DNA of 64,000 nt, from positions 124,001-188,000 of the forward strand of contig NZ_QQAV01000006.1 of assembly GCF_003350475.1 (NCBI RefSeq). The letters run 5' to 3'. This stretch comes from Pseudacidovorax intermedius (GTDB lineage Bacteria > Pseudomonadota > Gammaproteobacteria > Burkholderiales > Burkholderiaceae_C). Position numbers and translations under genes: made by a program. Below are positions 25,949 to 34,252 of the stretch, in pieces; positions within the stretch are counted from its first letter, which is position 1, and each line of letters opens with the position of its first letter. The notes under the pieces were generated by a model, which did no database searches, was not told the DNA's origin, and saw nothing but the letters and a program-made list of their open reading frames with translations.

Positions 25949-27373
25949 GTGACATCGCTTCTTCGCCGGATCCGCCCCTCGCGGGCTTTCATGGGGGCTG
26001 CACTGGCAGCCCCCGCGCTTTCCCAGGCTGCCACCTTCGACGGCGCCGCGCTGTCGCCGCTGTGGGGCCTGCCCTTCGCCGGCATCCTGCTGTCGATCGC
26101 ACTGATGCCGCTGCTGGTGCCCACCTTCTGGCACCACCATTTCGGCAAGGTGGCGGCGGCCTGGGCGCTGGCCTTCCTCCTGCCCTTCGCGGCCGTCTTC
26201 GGGCCGGCGCTCGCGGGCGCGCAGGTGGTGCATGCGCTGCTGGCCGAATACATCCCCTTCATCGTGCTGCTGACGGCCTTGTTCACGGTGGCGGGCGGCA
26301 TCCACATCCGCGGCAACCTGCATGGTTCGCCGGCGCTCAACACCGGGCTGCTGGCCATCGGCGGCGTGCTGGCCAGCATCATGGGCACCACGGGTGCGTC
26401 GATGCTGCTGATCCGCCCGCTCATCCGCGCCAACGACAACCGCAGGCACAAGGCGCATGTGGTGGTGTTCTTCATCTTCATCGTCTCCAACGTGGGCGGT
26501 TCGCTCACACCGCTGGGCGACCCGCCGCTGTTCCTGGGCTTCCTCAAGGGCGTGGACTTCTTCTGGACCACCTGGCATCTGCTGCCCGACACGGGCTTCG
26601 TCCTGCTGTGCCTGCTGGGCATCTTCTTCGTGCTCGACCGCTTCTATTACCGCAACGAAGGCGTGATGCCCGTCGACCCCACGCCCGACACGCGCGGCGT
26701 GCGCTTCGAGGGCCAGGTCAACTTCGTGCTGCTGGCGGTGGTGCTGGGCCTGGTGCTGATGAGCGGCCTGTGGCGCAGCGACGTGGCCTTCGACGTGATG
26801 GGCACGCCCGTCGGCCTGCCCGGCCTGATCCGCGATGCCGGCCTCATCGGCGTGACGCTGCTGTCGCTGGCGCTGACCAAGCGCGAGGTGCATGCGGCCA
26901 ACCAGTTCGGCTGGGGGCCGATGCTCGAGGTGGCCAAGCTTTTCGCTGGCATCTTCCTGACCATCGTGCCGGTGATCGCCATGCTGCGTGCCGGCACGGC
27001 CGGCCCCTTTGGCGCCGTGGTGTCGGCCGTGACCCGGCCCGACGGCCAGCCCGAGCCCGCCATGTACTTCTGGGCCACGGGGCTGCTGAGCTCCTTCCTG
27101 GACAACGCGCCGACCTACCTGGTGTTCTTCAACACCGCGGGTGGCGACCCCGCCACCCTCATGACCACCCATGCCGCGACCCTGGCCGCCATCTCGGCCG
27201 GCGCCGTGTTCATGGGCGCCAACAGCTACATCGGCAACGCGCCCAACCTGATGGTCAAGGCCATCGCCGAGGACCGCGGCGTGCGCATGCCCAGCTTCTT
27301 CGGCTACATGGCGTGGTCGGGCGCGGTGCTGCTGCCGCTGTTCGTGCTCGTCACCTTCATCTTCTTCCGCTGA
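25949..27373 (+). CDS. Sodium:proton antiporter, NhaD-like (ArsB/NhaD superfamily)
   Basis: About 474 residues with a signal-like N-terminus (RRIRPSRAFMGAALAAPALS) and 11-12 hydrophobic segments. GGSLTPLGDPPLFLGFLKG and the C-terminal GANSYIGNAPNLMVKAIAE are characteristic paired motifs of the ion transporter superfamily; SFLDNAPTYLVFF is another conserved segment. Start uncertain: GTG at 25949 is chosen, while a TTG at 25934 overlaps the pncB stop (TTGA) and an ATG at 25991 would cut the signal-like part. The ion specificity is inferred from the family. Confidence 0.82.
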   Translation: MTSLLRRIRPSRAFMGAALAAPALSQAATFDGAALSPLWGLPFAGILLSIALMPLLVPTFWHHHFGKVAAAWALAFLLPFAAVFGPALAGAQVVHALLAEYIPFIVLLTALFTVAGGIHIRGNLHGSPALNTGLLAIGGVLASIMGTTGASMLLIRPLIRANDNRRHKAHVVVFFIFIVSNVGGSLTPLGDPPLFLGFLKGVDFFWTTWHLLPDTGFVLLCLLGIFFVLDRFYYRNEGVMPVDPTPDTRGVRFEGQVNFVLLAVVLGLVLMSGLWRSDVAFDVMGTPVGLPGLIRDAGLIGVTLLSLALTKREVHAANQFGWGPMLEVAKLFAGIFLTIVPVIAMLRAGTAGPFGAVVSAVTRPDGQPEPAMYFWATGLLSSFLDNAPTYLVFFNTAGGDPATLMTTHAATLAAISAGAVFMGANSYIGNAPNLMVKAIAEDRGVRMPSFFGYMAWSGAVLLPLFVLVTFIFFR

Positions 27374-27435
27374 GCGGGGCGCGGCCGTTGGCGGCCGACC
27401 CGCATCGGCGGCTCTTTCGAAAAACGGAAACATCC

Positions 27436-28431
27436 ATGAGCAAGCCCGCCGTCCTCGTCGCCCGCGCCGTCTTTCCCGAAGCCGTGGCGCGGCTCGCCGA
27501 GCATTTCGAGGTCGAGGCCAATCCCGCCGACGATCTCTGGTCCAAGGCCGAACTGATCCGCCGCCTGCAGGGCAAGGTGGGCGTGTTCACCACCGGCAGC
27601 GAGCGCATCGACGCCGAGGTGCTCGACGCCTGCCCGCAGCTGCGCATCTGCGCCAACATGGCGGTGGGCTTCAACAACTTCGACGTGGACGCCATGACGG
27701 CCCGCGGCGTGCTGGGCACCAATGCGCCCGACGTGCTAACCGAGACCACGGCCGACTTCGGCTTCGCGCTGCTGATGGCCACGGCCCGCCGCATCACCGA
27801 GAGCGAGCATTTCCTGCGCGCCGGCCAGTGGACCAAGTGGTCCTTCGACATGTTCGCCGGCGCCGAGGTGCATGGCAGCACGCTGGGCATCCTGGGCATG
27901 GGCCGCATCGGCCAGGGCATCGCCCGCCGCGGCGCGCACGGCTTCGGCATGAAGGTGATCTACCACAACCGCTCGCGCCTCTCGCCCGAGCTGGAGGCCG
28001 AATGCAAGGCGACGTATGTCGCCAAGGACGAGCTGCTGCGCACCGCCGACCACCTGGTGCTGGTGCTGCCCTACACGCCGGCCAATCACCACAGCATCGG
28101 CGCGGCCGAGCTGGCGCTGATGAAGCCCACGGCCACGCTGGTCAACATCGCCCGCGGCGGCATCGTGGACGACGCGGCCCTCGCCCAGGCGCTGAAGGAC
28201 CGGCGCATCGCCGCCGCCGGCCTCGACGTGTTCGAGGGCGAGCCCAAGGTGCATCCGGACCTGCTCGCCGTGCCCAACGTGGTGCTCACGCCTCACATCG
28301 CCAGTTCCACGATCACCACCCGTCGGGCCATGGCCGACCTGGCCGTGGACAACCTGATCGCCTTCCTCACCACCGGCCAGCCGCGCACGCCCGTCAATCC
28401 GCAGGTGCTAGGCCGGGTGCGCGGCCAATGA
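27436..28431 (+). CDS. D-2-hydroxyacid dehydrogenase, glyoxylate/hydroxypyruvate reductase (GhrB-like)
   Basis: 331 residues. NAD(P)-binding GILGMGRIGQGIARR lies near residue 160. The catalytic Arg is in NIARGGIVDD, the Glu in DVFEGEP and the His in LTPHIASS. The basic HNRS after the beta-B strand favours NADPH. Enzymes of this group reduce glyoxylate or hydroxypyruvate. It ends in a 4-bp overlap with rmuC, an unusual partner. Confidence 0.9.
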   Translation: MSKPAVLVARAVFPEAVARLAEHFEVEANPADDLWSKAELIRRLQGKVGVFTTGSERIDAEVLDACPQLRICANMAVGFNNFDVDAMTARGVLGTNAPDVLTETTADFGFALLMATARRITESEHFLRAGQWTKWSFDMFAGAEVHGSTLGILGMGRIGQGIARRGAHGFGMKVIYHNRSRLSPELEAECKATYVAKDELLRTADHLVLVLPYTPANHHSIGAAELALMKPTATLVNIARGGIVDDAALAQALKDRRIAAAGLDVFEGEPKVHPDLLAVPNVVLTPHIASSTITTRRAMADLAVDNLIAFLTTGQPRTPVNPQVLGRVRGQ

Positions 28432-29813
28432 TGGAGGCGATGACGCTGCAGGACTGGCTGCTGCTGGGCCTCGGGCTGCTGAACCTCCTTCTGCTGGCCG
28501 TGCTGCTGCTGCGTCGGCCTGCCGAGCCTGACGTGGGGCAACTGGCGGCCCCGATCCAGGCGCTGCTGGAGCGCAACGAGCGCGCACTGCGCCGCGAGAT
28601 TGCCGACAACGCCCGCGCCGGCCGCCAGGAAAGCGCCGCCGCGTTGGCCACCTTCCAGCAGACCTTGCTGGCTCAGGGCGCCGAGGCCACGCGGACGCAG
28701 AACGCGCAGCTCGACGCCTTCGCGCAGCAGATCGGCACGCTGCGCCAGGCGCTGGCCGAGACGCTCACCAGCCAGTTGCAGGGCCTGAGTGAAGCCAACG
28801 CCCGACGCATCGCCGAGGTGCGCGCGACCATGGAGACGCAGCTCGCCCAGCTGCAGGCCAGCAACAGCGCCAAGCTGGAGGAGATGCGCCAGACGGTCGA
28901 CGAGAAGCTGCAGAGCACGCTCGAAGCCCGCCTGGGCGAGAGCTTCCGCCAGGTGGCCGAGCGGCTGGAGCAGGTCTACAAGGGCCTGGGCGAGATGCAG
29001 ACGCTGGCGCAGGGCGTGGGCGACCTCAAGCACCTGCTGACCAACGTCAAGACCCGCGGCATGTTCGGCGAGGCCCAACTGGCCGCGCTGCTGGAGCAGG
29101 TGCTCGCGCCCGAGCAGTACGCGGCCCAGGTCGCCACCCATCCGGAGTCGCGCCAGGTGGTGGACTTCGCCATCCGCCTGCCGGGCCGCAGCAGCGACGG
29201 CACGCCGGTCTGGCTGCCCATCGACGCGAAGTTTCCCAACGAGGACTACGAGCGCCTGCTCGATGCCCAGCAGCGCGCCGACGCGCTGGCGGTGGAGGTC
29301 GCGGCCAAGGCGCTGGAGACGCGCATCCGGCTCGAAGCCCGCGGCATCCACGAGAAGTACGTGTGCCCGCCGCACACCACCGACTTCGCCATCCTCTTCC
29401 TGCCCACCGAAGGCCTGTATGCCGAAGTGCTGCGGCGCCCGGGCCTGATGGAGGCGCTGCAGCGCGACCACCGCGTGACGCTGGCCGGCCCGACCACGCT
29501 GCTGGCCATGCTCAATTCGCTGCAGATGGGCTTTCGCACCCTGGCGCTCGAAAAGCGCAGCAGCGAGGTCTGGCAGGTGCTGGGCGCCGTCAAGACCGAG
29601 TTTATGAAATTCGGCGAGGTGCTCGACAAGGTCAAGCGCCAGACGCAGACCGTGCTCAACACGCTGGACCAGACCCAGACCCGCACCAATGTGCTGACCC
29701 GCAAGCTGCGCAGCGTCGAGGCCCTGCCCGATGCCCAGGCGCAGCAGCTGCTGCCGACGGTGGCGGAGGCGGCGGCCGACGAGGCCGAGCCCGAGGAGGG
29801 CGGCGCCCCGTGA
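28428..29813 (+). CDS. rmuC: DNA recombination protein RmuC
   Basis: 461 residues. An N-terminal membrane anchor (WLLLGLGLLNLLLLAVLLL) is followed by a long coiled coil (residues 40-190) and the RmuC nuclease-like domain: LKHLLTNVKTRGMFGEAQL, LPIDAKFPNEDYERLLDA, TTDFAILFLPTEGLYAE and GPTTLLAMLNSLQMGFRTLALEK. RmuC limits inversions at short inverted repeats. The ATG at 28428 overlaps the preceding stop (ATGATG); an ATG at 28440 is an alternative. It overlaps the next gene by 4 bp. Confidence 0.93.
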   Translation: MMEAMTLQDWLLLGLGLLNLLLLAVLLLRRPAEPDVGQLAAPIQALLERNERALRREIADNARAGRQESAAALATFQQTLLAQGAEATRTQNAQLDAFAQQIGTLRQALAETLTSQLQGLSEANARRIAEVRATMETQLAQLQASNSAKLEEMRQTVDEKLQSTLEARLGESFRQVAERLEQVYKGLGEMQTLAQGVGDLKHLLTNVKTRGMFGEAQLAALLEQVLAPEQYAAQVATHPESRQVVDFAIRLPGRSSDGTPVWLPIDAKFPNEDYERLLDAQQRADALAVEVAAKALETRIRLEARGIHEKYVCPPHTTDFAILFLPTEGLYAEVLRRPGLMEALQRDHRVTLAGPTTLLAMLNSLQMGFRTLALEKRSSEVWQVLGAVKTEFMKFGEVLDKVKRQTQTVLNTLDQTQTRTNVLTRKLRSVEALPDAQAQQLLPTVAEAAADEAEPEEGGAP

Positions 29814-30991
29814 GCGGCGCCGAACTCGGGCGACTGATCGCGGCGCAGGTCTGCCTGCATGCCACCATGGCCGGCATCCGGCTGGCCGCGCCGCTGCTGG
29901 CGCTGCAGCAAGGGCACGGTGCCGCCTCGGTGGGCGTGCTGATCGCGCTGTTCGCGCTGACGCAGGTCTTCCTGGCCCTGCCGGCCGGCCGCTACGTGGA
30001 CCGGCACGGCCTCAAGCGGCCGATGGCGATGGCGGTGACCGCCGCCTTCGTCGGCGCGCTGCTGCCGCTGCTGTGGCCCGCCTTTCCGGCCATGTGCGTG
30101 TCGGCCCTGCTCACCGGCGGCGCCACCGGCGCCACGGTCATCGCGCTGCAACGGCATGTGGGCCGGGCGGCGCAGGGCACGGCGCAGCTGCGGCAGGTGT
30201 TCAGCTGGCTGGCCATCGCGCCGGCCGGCGCCAACTTCTTCGGGCCTTTTGCCGCCGGCCTGCTGATCGACCATGCCGGCAGCACGGCCGGCGACGCGCG
30301 GGCCTATGCGATCTGCTTCGCCTTCCTGGCGACGCTGCCGCTGGCGTGCTGGATGCTGGTGCGGCCCACGCGGGAAGCGCCCTCGGCCGCGCCCGCCGTC
30401 CATGCGCCCGGCACGCGCGCCTGGGACCTGCTGCGCGAGCCCATGTTCCGGCGCCTGCTGTTCGTCAACTGGATGCAGTCCTGCAGCTGGGACGTGCATG
30501 CCTTCGTGCTGCCGCTGCTGGGTCACGAGCGGGGGCTGGGCGCCTCGGTCATCGGCACCCTGCTGGGTGGCTTCGCGATCGCGGCGGCGCTGGTGCGCAT
30601 GCTGCTGCCGGTGCTGGCGGCGCGGGCCACCGAGCGGCAGGTGATCCTGACGTCCAACCTGGTGGTGCTGGCCGTGTTCGCGCTCTATCCGCTGCTGCGC
30701 GATCCGTGGGCGATGGGGGCCTGCTCCGTGCTGCTGGGCTTTGCGCTCGGCGCCGTGCAGCCCATGGTGATGAGCATGCTGCACCAGATCACGCCGCACC
30801 ACCGGCAGGGCGAGGCGCTGGGCCTGCGGCTCATGACCATCAATGCGTCGAGCGTGGTGATGCCGCTGCTCTTCGGCTCGCTCGGTGCGCTGATCGGCGT
30901 GGCGGGCGTGTTCTGGGTGGTGGGCGCGGTGATGGCGGTCGGCACGCCGGCTGTGCGCGGATTGCAGGCGCCCGACGAACAACGCGGCTGA
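29810..30991 (+). CDS. MFS transporter, unknown substrate
   Basis: 393 residues with twelve hydrophobic segments. MFS motif A-like LPAGRYVDRHGLKRPMAMA follows the second helix, and a long central loop (about residues 180-205) divides the halves. The start is GTG at 29810, overlapping the rmuC stop as GTGA, with GAGGAGG about 10 bases upstream. No substrate can be assigned. Translational coupling to rmuC is seen but gives no functional hint. Confidence 0.85.
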   Translation: MSGAELGRLIAAQVCLHATMAGIRLAAPLLALQQGHGAASVGVLIALFALTQVFLALPAGRYVDRHGLKRPMAMAVTAAFVGALLPLLWPAFPAMCVSALLTGGATGATVIALQRHVGRAAQGTAQLRQVFSWLAIAPAGANFFGPFAAGLLIDHAGSTAGDARAYAICFAFLATLPLACWMLVRPTREAPSAAPAVHAPGTRAWDLLREPMFRRLLFVNWMQSCSWDVHAFVLPLLGHERGLGASVIGTLLGGFAIAAALVRMLLPVLAARATERQVILTSNLVVLAVFALYPLLRDPWAMGACSVLLGFALGAVQPMVMSMLHQITPHHRQGEALGLRLMTINASSVVMPLLFGSLGALIGVAGVFWVVGAVMAVGTPAVRGLQAPDEQRG

Positions 30992-31142
30992 GTGCCGCAG
31001 CGCGGCCGGATGCGGGGCCGGCCGCTGCGCCGACGCACGAGTGTCCACAAATCGGGCGAAGATTGGATACAAAAATGGCACGTCGATTGCTTGCGCTTCG
31101 GCATTCCTCCCGCCGGTGCACCAAACCGGCCCGAAAGTGCCC

Positions 31143-32492
31143 ATGACCGAACCCCTCCACTTCGACCTGCTGCTGCTTGATGCCATCGCGCTGACGGCCG
31201 ATCCTGCCCGCCCCGAGATCCGCGGCGCCGTCCTCGGCGTGCGGGATGGCCGCATCGCCTGGCTGGACGCGCAACCGCCCGCGCAGTACACCGCCGACCG
31301 CACGCTGCACCTGGCCGACCATTTCGTCACGCCCGGCTTCGTCAACGTCCACACCCACAGCATCCTCAGCATGGTGCGCGGCGTGGCGGCCGACCTGGGC
31401 TTCGCGCCCTCGTACACGCCGGGCATCCCCAAGGGCACGCAGGTCGACGAGGCGCAGGCCCGCGCCCTGGCCCGCCTGGGCGCGCTGGAGGCGCTGCTGG
31501 CTGGCTCCACCCTGGTAGGCGACAACTTCGTGCATGCCGACATCTGCACCGAGGCCATGGTCGAGCTCGGTCTGCGCCTCGCGCCCAGCTGGCGCATCCA
31601 CGACGTGGACTTCGCGCGCGTCGCGCATGGCGACTGGCAGCACAGCGCCGCCATCGGCCAGGCCACGCTGGGGGCCGGGCTGGCGCTGCATGCGCGCTGG
31701 CAGAACCATCCGCGGGTGCATGTGAATCTGGCGGCGCATGCGGTGGACACCTGCTCCGACGCCTTCCTGCGCGAGGTGGGCGAGGCCGCCGCCGCACGCG
31801 GCCTGCGCGTCAGCACCCATCTGGGCCAGAGCAAGGTGGAGGTCGAGCGCGTGCGCGAGCGCACCGGCCGCAGTTCCACCGAAGTGCTGGCCGACACCGG
31901 CCTGCTCAACGAGCGGCTGATGGGCGGGCACTGCATCTACGTGAGCGAAGCCGATGCCCACCGCATGGCGGCGGCCGGCGCGCATGCGGTGCATATTCCC
32001 AAGTGCAATGCCGCCTCGGGCCGGCTGGCGCCCACGCCCATGCTCCAGCGCGCGGGCGTCAACATGGCGCTGGCCACCGACACGCAGCATGGCGACATGG
32101 TCGAGCTGATGCGCTGGGCGCTGGCCACGGCCCGGGTGCAGGAAGGCGGCGTCAACGACGGCTGGCAGCCGCACCATGTCTTCGACATGGCGACCATGGG
32201 CGGTGCCCGGGCGCTGGGCCTGGAGGCCGAGATCGGCAGCCTGGCCGTGGGCAAGTCGGCCGACTTCGTGGTCGTCGACGGCCGCCGCCCGCACCTGCGG
32301 CCGCATGTGAATCCGCTGGGCGCGCTGGTGCACTGCGGCCAGGGCCGGGACGTACGCCATGTGGCGGTGCAGGGCGAACTGCTGGTGGTGGACGGCCTGC
32401 CCACGAAGGTGGACATGGATACCGTCTGCGCCGAGGCCGAGGGGGCTTCGCGTGAACTCTGGGGCGCGCAGGGGCGCGACTACTGGCGCTGA
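31143..32492 (+). CDS. Amidohydrolase, chlorohydrolase/deaminase (AtzA/TrzN/SsnA-like) family
   Basis: 449 residues, metal-dependent hydrolase of the amidohydrolase superfamily. The HxH metal motif is in VNVHTHSILS after the first strand, further metal or substrate residues are His in STHLGQSK and GGHCIYVSEAD, and the Asp in MALATDTQHGD. The subtype covers deaminases and dechlorinases of N-heterocycles; the physiological substrate may be a purine, pterin or similar compound. Its stop overlaps the convergent GT25-like gene by 13 bp. Upstream, TTGGATACAAAA (31063-31074) resembles a GntR-type half site. Confidence 0.85.
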   Translation: MTEPLHFDLLLLDAIALTADPARPEIRGAVLGVRDGRIAWLDAQPPAQYTADRTLHLADHFVTPGFVNVHTHSILSMVRGVAADLGFAPSYTPGIPKGTQVDEAQARALARLGALEALLAGSTLVGDNFVHADICTEAMVELGLRLAPSWRIHDVDFARVAHGDWQHSAAIGQATLGAGLALHARWQNHPRVHVNLAAHAVDTCSDAFLREVGEAAAARGLRVSTHLGQSKVEVERVRERTGRSSTEVLADTGLLNERLMGGHCIYVSEADAHRMAAAGAHAVHIPKCNAASGRLAPTPMLQRAGVNMALATDTQHGDMVELMRWALATARVQEGGVNDGWQPHHVFDMATMGGARALGLEAEIGSLAVGKSADFVVVDGRRPHLRPHVNPLGALVHCGQGRDVRHVAVQGELLVVDGLPTKVDMDTVCAEAEGASRELWGAQGRDYWR

Positions 32493-34252
32493 GGCGCCTG
32501 CGGCGCAGGGCCGCCGTCCAGGAAGTCCGCCACCTTCGACAGCAGCCGCACCTGGCTGCGGTCGATCATGGCGTTCATGGAGGCATTGCTGGCAAAGCGC
32601 ACGCCGTTGGGTGCCCACAGCGTGGAGGCGAGGTGGTCGTCATGCCCCACCAGGGGCGGGAAGAGCGTGCAGCAGCGCAGGCCCAGCGCTTCGAGGTAGC
32701 GGTCGATGGTGTTCTTCATCACGTCCTCGCCCTCGAAGCGGTAGTCGGCCAGGGCCCGCAGCGCCCGCGGTCCGTAGAGGCCGAAGACCATGCCGATCAC
32801 CGAGTCGAGCCGGATGAGCAGCTCGCTGCCGTAGGGCTGCACGTCCAGCACCCGGGCCTTGGGCGAGAGGTCGGTGAGCAGGCCCGAGAACAGGTCCCAG
32901 CGCTCGGGGTGCGCATCCAGCTGCGCCAGCAGCGCGGGCAGGCGGGTGTCGAAGTCGGTCGGCAGCCGGGCGTCGTCCTCCCACACCAGCAGCCTGTCGC
33001 GCCCGGCCCGCAGCGCTCGGCGCGCCAGGTCGCGGTAGCTGAGCGCCGTGCCCTTCCAGCCGTCCACATGGCGCAGTCCCGGAAAGAGCACGGCGCCGTG
33101 GCGCAGGCTTTCGCGCGCATGGGCAAAGCGGTCGGGCGCTTCGGGCAGGCAGAGCACCACGGCCTCGCCGTCCAGGCGGGTGCTGGCCGTGGCGGTCTCG
33201 AAGGCGGCATCGTCCAGGAGGCCACAGCCATGCAGTGCCCGGGCCAGCAGGTGCGGCAGGCCGAAGGGCGTGCGGTCTTCCAGGGCGGCCGCCAGGGCCG
33301 CGTTGGTCGGCGGCAGTGGCACATGGAAGATCTGGTGCTGCACGAGACCGTGGGCGAGCAGGTCGGCGATGCGCGGCAGCACGGCCTCGAACACGGCCAG
33401 CGATTCCTGCAATCGGGTCCACGACGGATCGGTGTCGCCCGCTCCTTCTTGCTCGTCCGGCACCCGCCACAGGATGCGCCGCTCGGCCGGAGGCAGCACC
33501 ACGAAGTCGCGCGGGCTCAGCACGAGGTACAGGTCGTCGGTGAAATCGGCAGGCATGGCCGCGTGCACCGTGCATTGCAGTGAGAGTGCCTGCAGCAGGC
33601 CTGCCACGGCCGAGGCGGTGCCACCCCAATCGGCGGGGGCCACGACCGCCACCGTGCGCACGGCGGCCAGTTGCCCCGAGGCGCGCAACGCCCGCATGCG
33701 GGTGCGGTAGTCCTGCACGGGTGCTGGCGCGGCCTGCTGGGAAGGGGGCGGAGGCGGCTCCGTTGGCATGGCGGCCGGCGCAGGGGCGGGAGTGACCGCA
33801 GCCGGGGCTGGGGCCACGTGGCGCAGCAACCGGCGCAGATCGCGCGCCAGCCGGCGCAGCACGCGGCGGGCGAAGGGCTGCCGGGCGGCCGCCAGCGCGG
33901 CGGCATGGCGCAGCCCGGCGATCTCTGCCTCCCGCTGGGCCAGTTCCTCGTTCAGGCGGGCTACTTCGGCCTGCCGGTCTGCCAGCGCGGTCTGGCGCCC
34001 GGCCAGCTCGGCCGCCTGCGTGTCGAGTTCGCGGCGGTGCAGGTCGAGTTGCGCTTCCTGTGCCTGCAGGCGGCCTTGCAGATGCCGCAGGGCCGCACGC
34101 AGGGCCTGGGCGGCGAGCGGGCTGAACGAACCGGCTTCGGCTTCGCCTTCGGCGCCAGCACTCTTTGGAGCGGCCGGGCGTGTGCGCACGGAGCAACCTT
34201 CGGCTTCGCCTTCGGTGCGAGCACCCTTCGGAGCGGCCGGGCGTGTGCTCAT
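32480..34252 (-). CDS. Coiled-coil protein with C-terminal GT25-like glycosyltransferase domain
   Basis: 590 residues. Residues 1-45 contain a 21-residue tandem repeat (TRPAAPKxAxxEGEAE). Residues 50-125 are a coiled coil with heptads of Leu/Ala and many Gln/Glu/Arg. An Arg-rich then Pro/Ala-rich linker follows. The middle part has a Rossmann-like strand (AVVAPADWGGTASA). The last 240 residues resemble glycosyltransferase family 25: VVLCLPEAPDRFAHARESL, HVDGWKGTALSYRD, LLVWEDDARLPTDFD (EDDA, the GT25 metal motif) and WDLFSG. GT25 enzymes add galactose to LPS. Last of four coupled genes; ATGA overlap with the upstream gene. The fusion is unusual. Confidence 0.7.
   Translation of the reverse strand: MSTRPAAPKGARTEGEAEGCSVRTRPAAPKSAGAEGEAEAGSFSPLAAQALRAALRHLQGRLQAQEAQLDLHRRELDTQAAELAGRQTALADRQAEVARLNEELAQREAEIAGLRHAAALAAARQPFARRVLRRLARDLRRLLRHVAPAPAAVTPAPAPAAMPTEPPPPPSQQAAPAPVQDYRTRMRALRASGQLAAVRTVAVVAPADWGGTASAVAGLLQALSLQCTVHAAMPADFTDDLYLVLSPRDFVVLPPAERRILWRVPDEQEGAGDTDPSWTRLQESLAVFEAVLPRIADLLAHGLVQHQIFHVPLPPTNAALAAALEDRTPFGLPHLLARALHGCGLLDDAAFETATASTRLDGEAVVLCLPEAPDRFAHARESLRHGAVLFPGLRHVDGWKGTALSYRDLARRALRAGRDRLLVWEDDARLPTDFDTRLPALLAQLDAHPERWDLFSGLLTDLSPKARVLDVQPYGSELLIRLDSVIGMVFGLYGPRALRALADYRFEGEDVMKNTIDRYLEALGLRCCTLFPPLVGHDDHLASTLWAPNGVRFASNASMNAMIDRSQVRLLSKVADFLDGGPAPQAPQRQ
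34135..34247. repeat. Two-copy 63-bp-period tandem repeat
   Basis: A roughly 50-bp unit beginning CTTCGGCTTCGCCTTCGG and ending CGGCCGGGCGTGTGC on the plus strand occurs at 34135 and again at 34198. The 63-bp period keeps the protein frame (21 codons), giving TRPAAPKGARTEGEAE and TRPAAPKSAGAEGEAE. It sits at the very start of the GT25-like gene. Confidence 0.85.
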
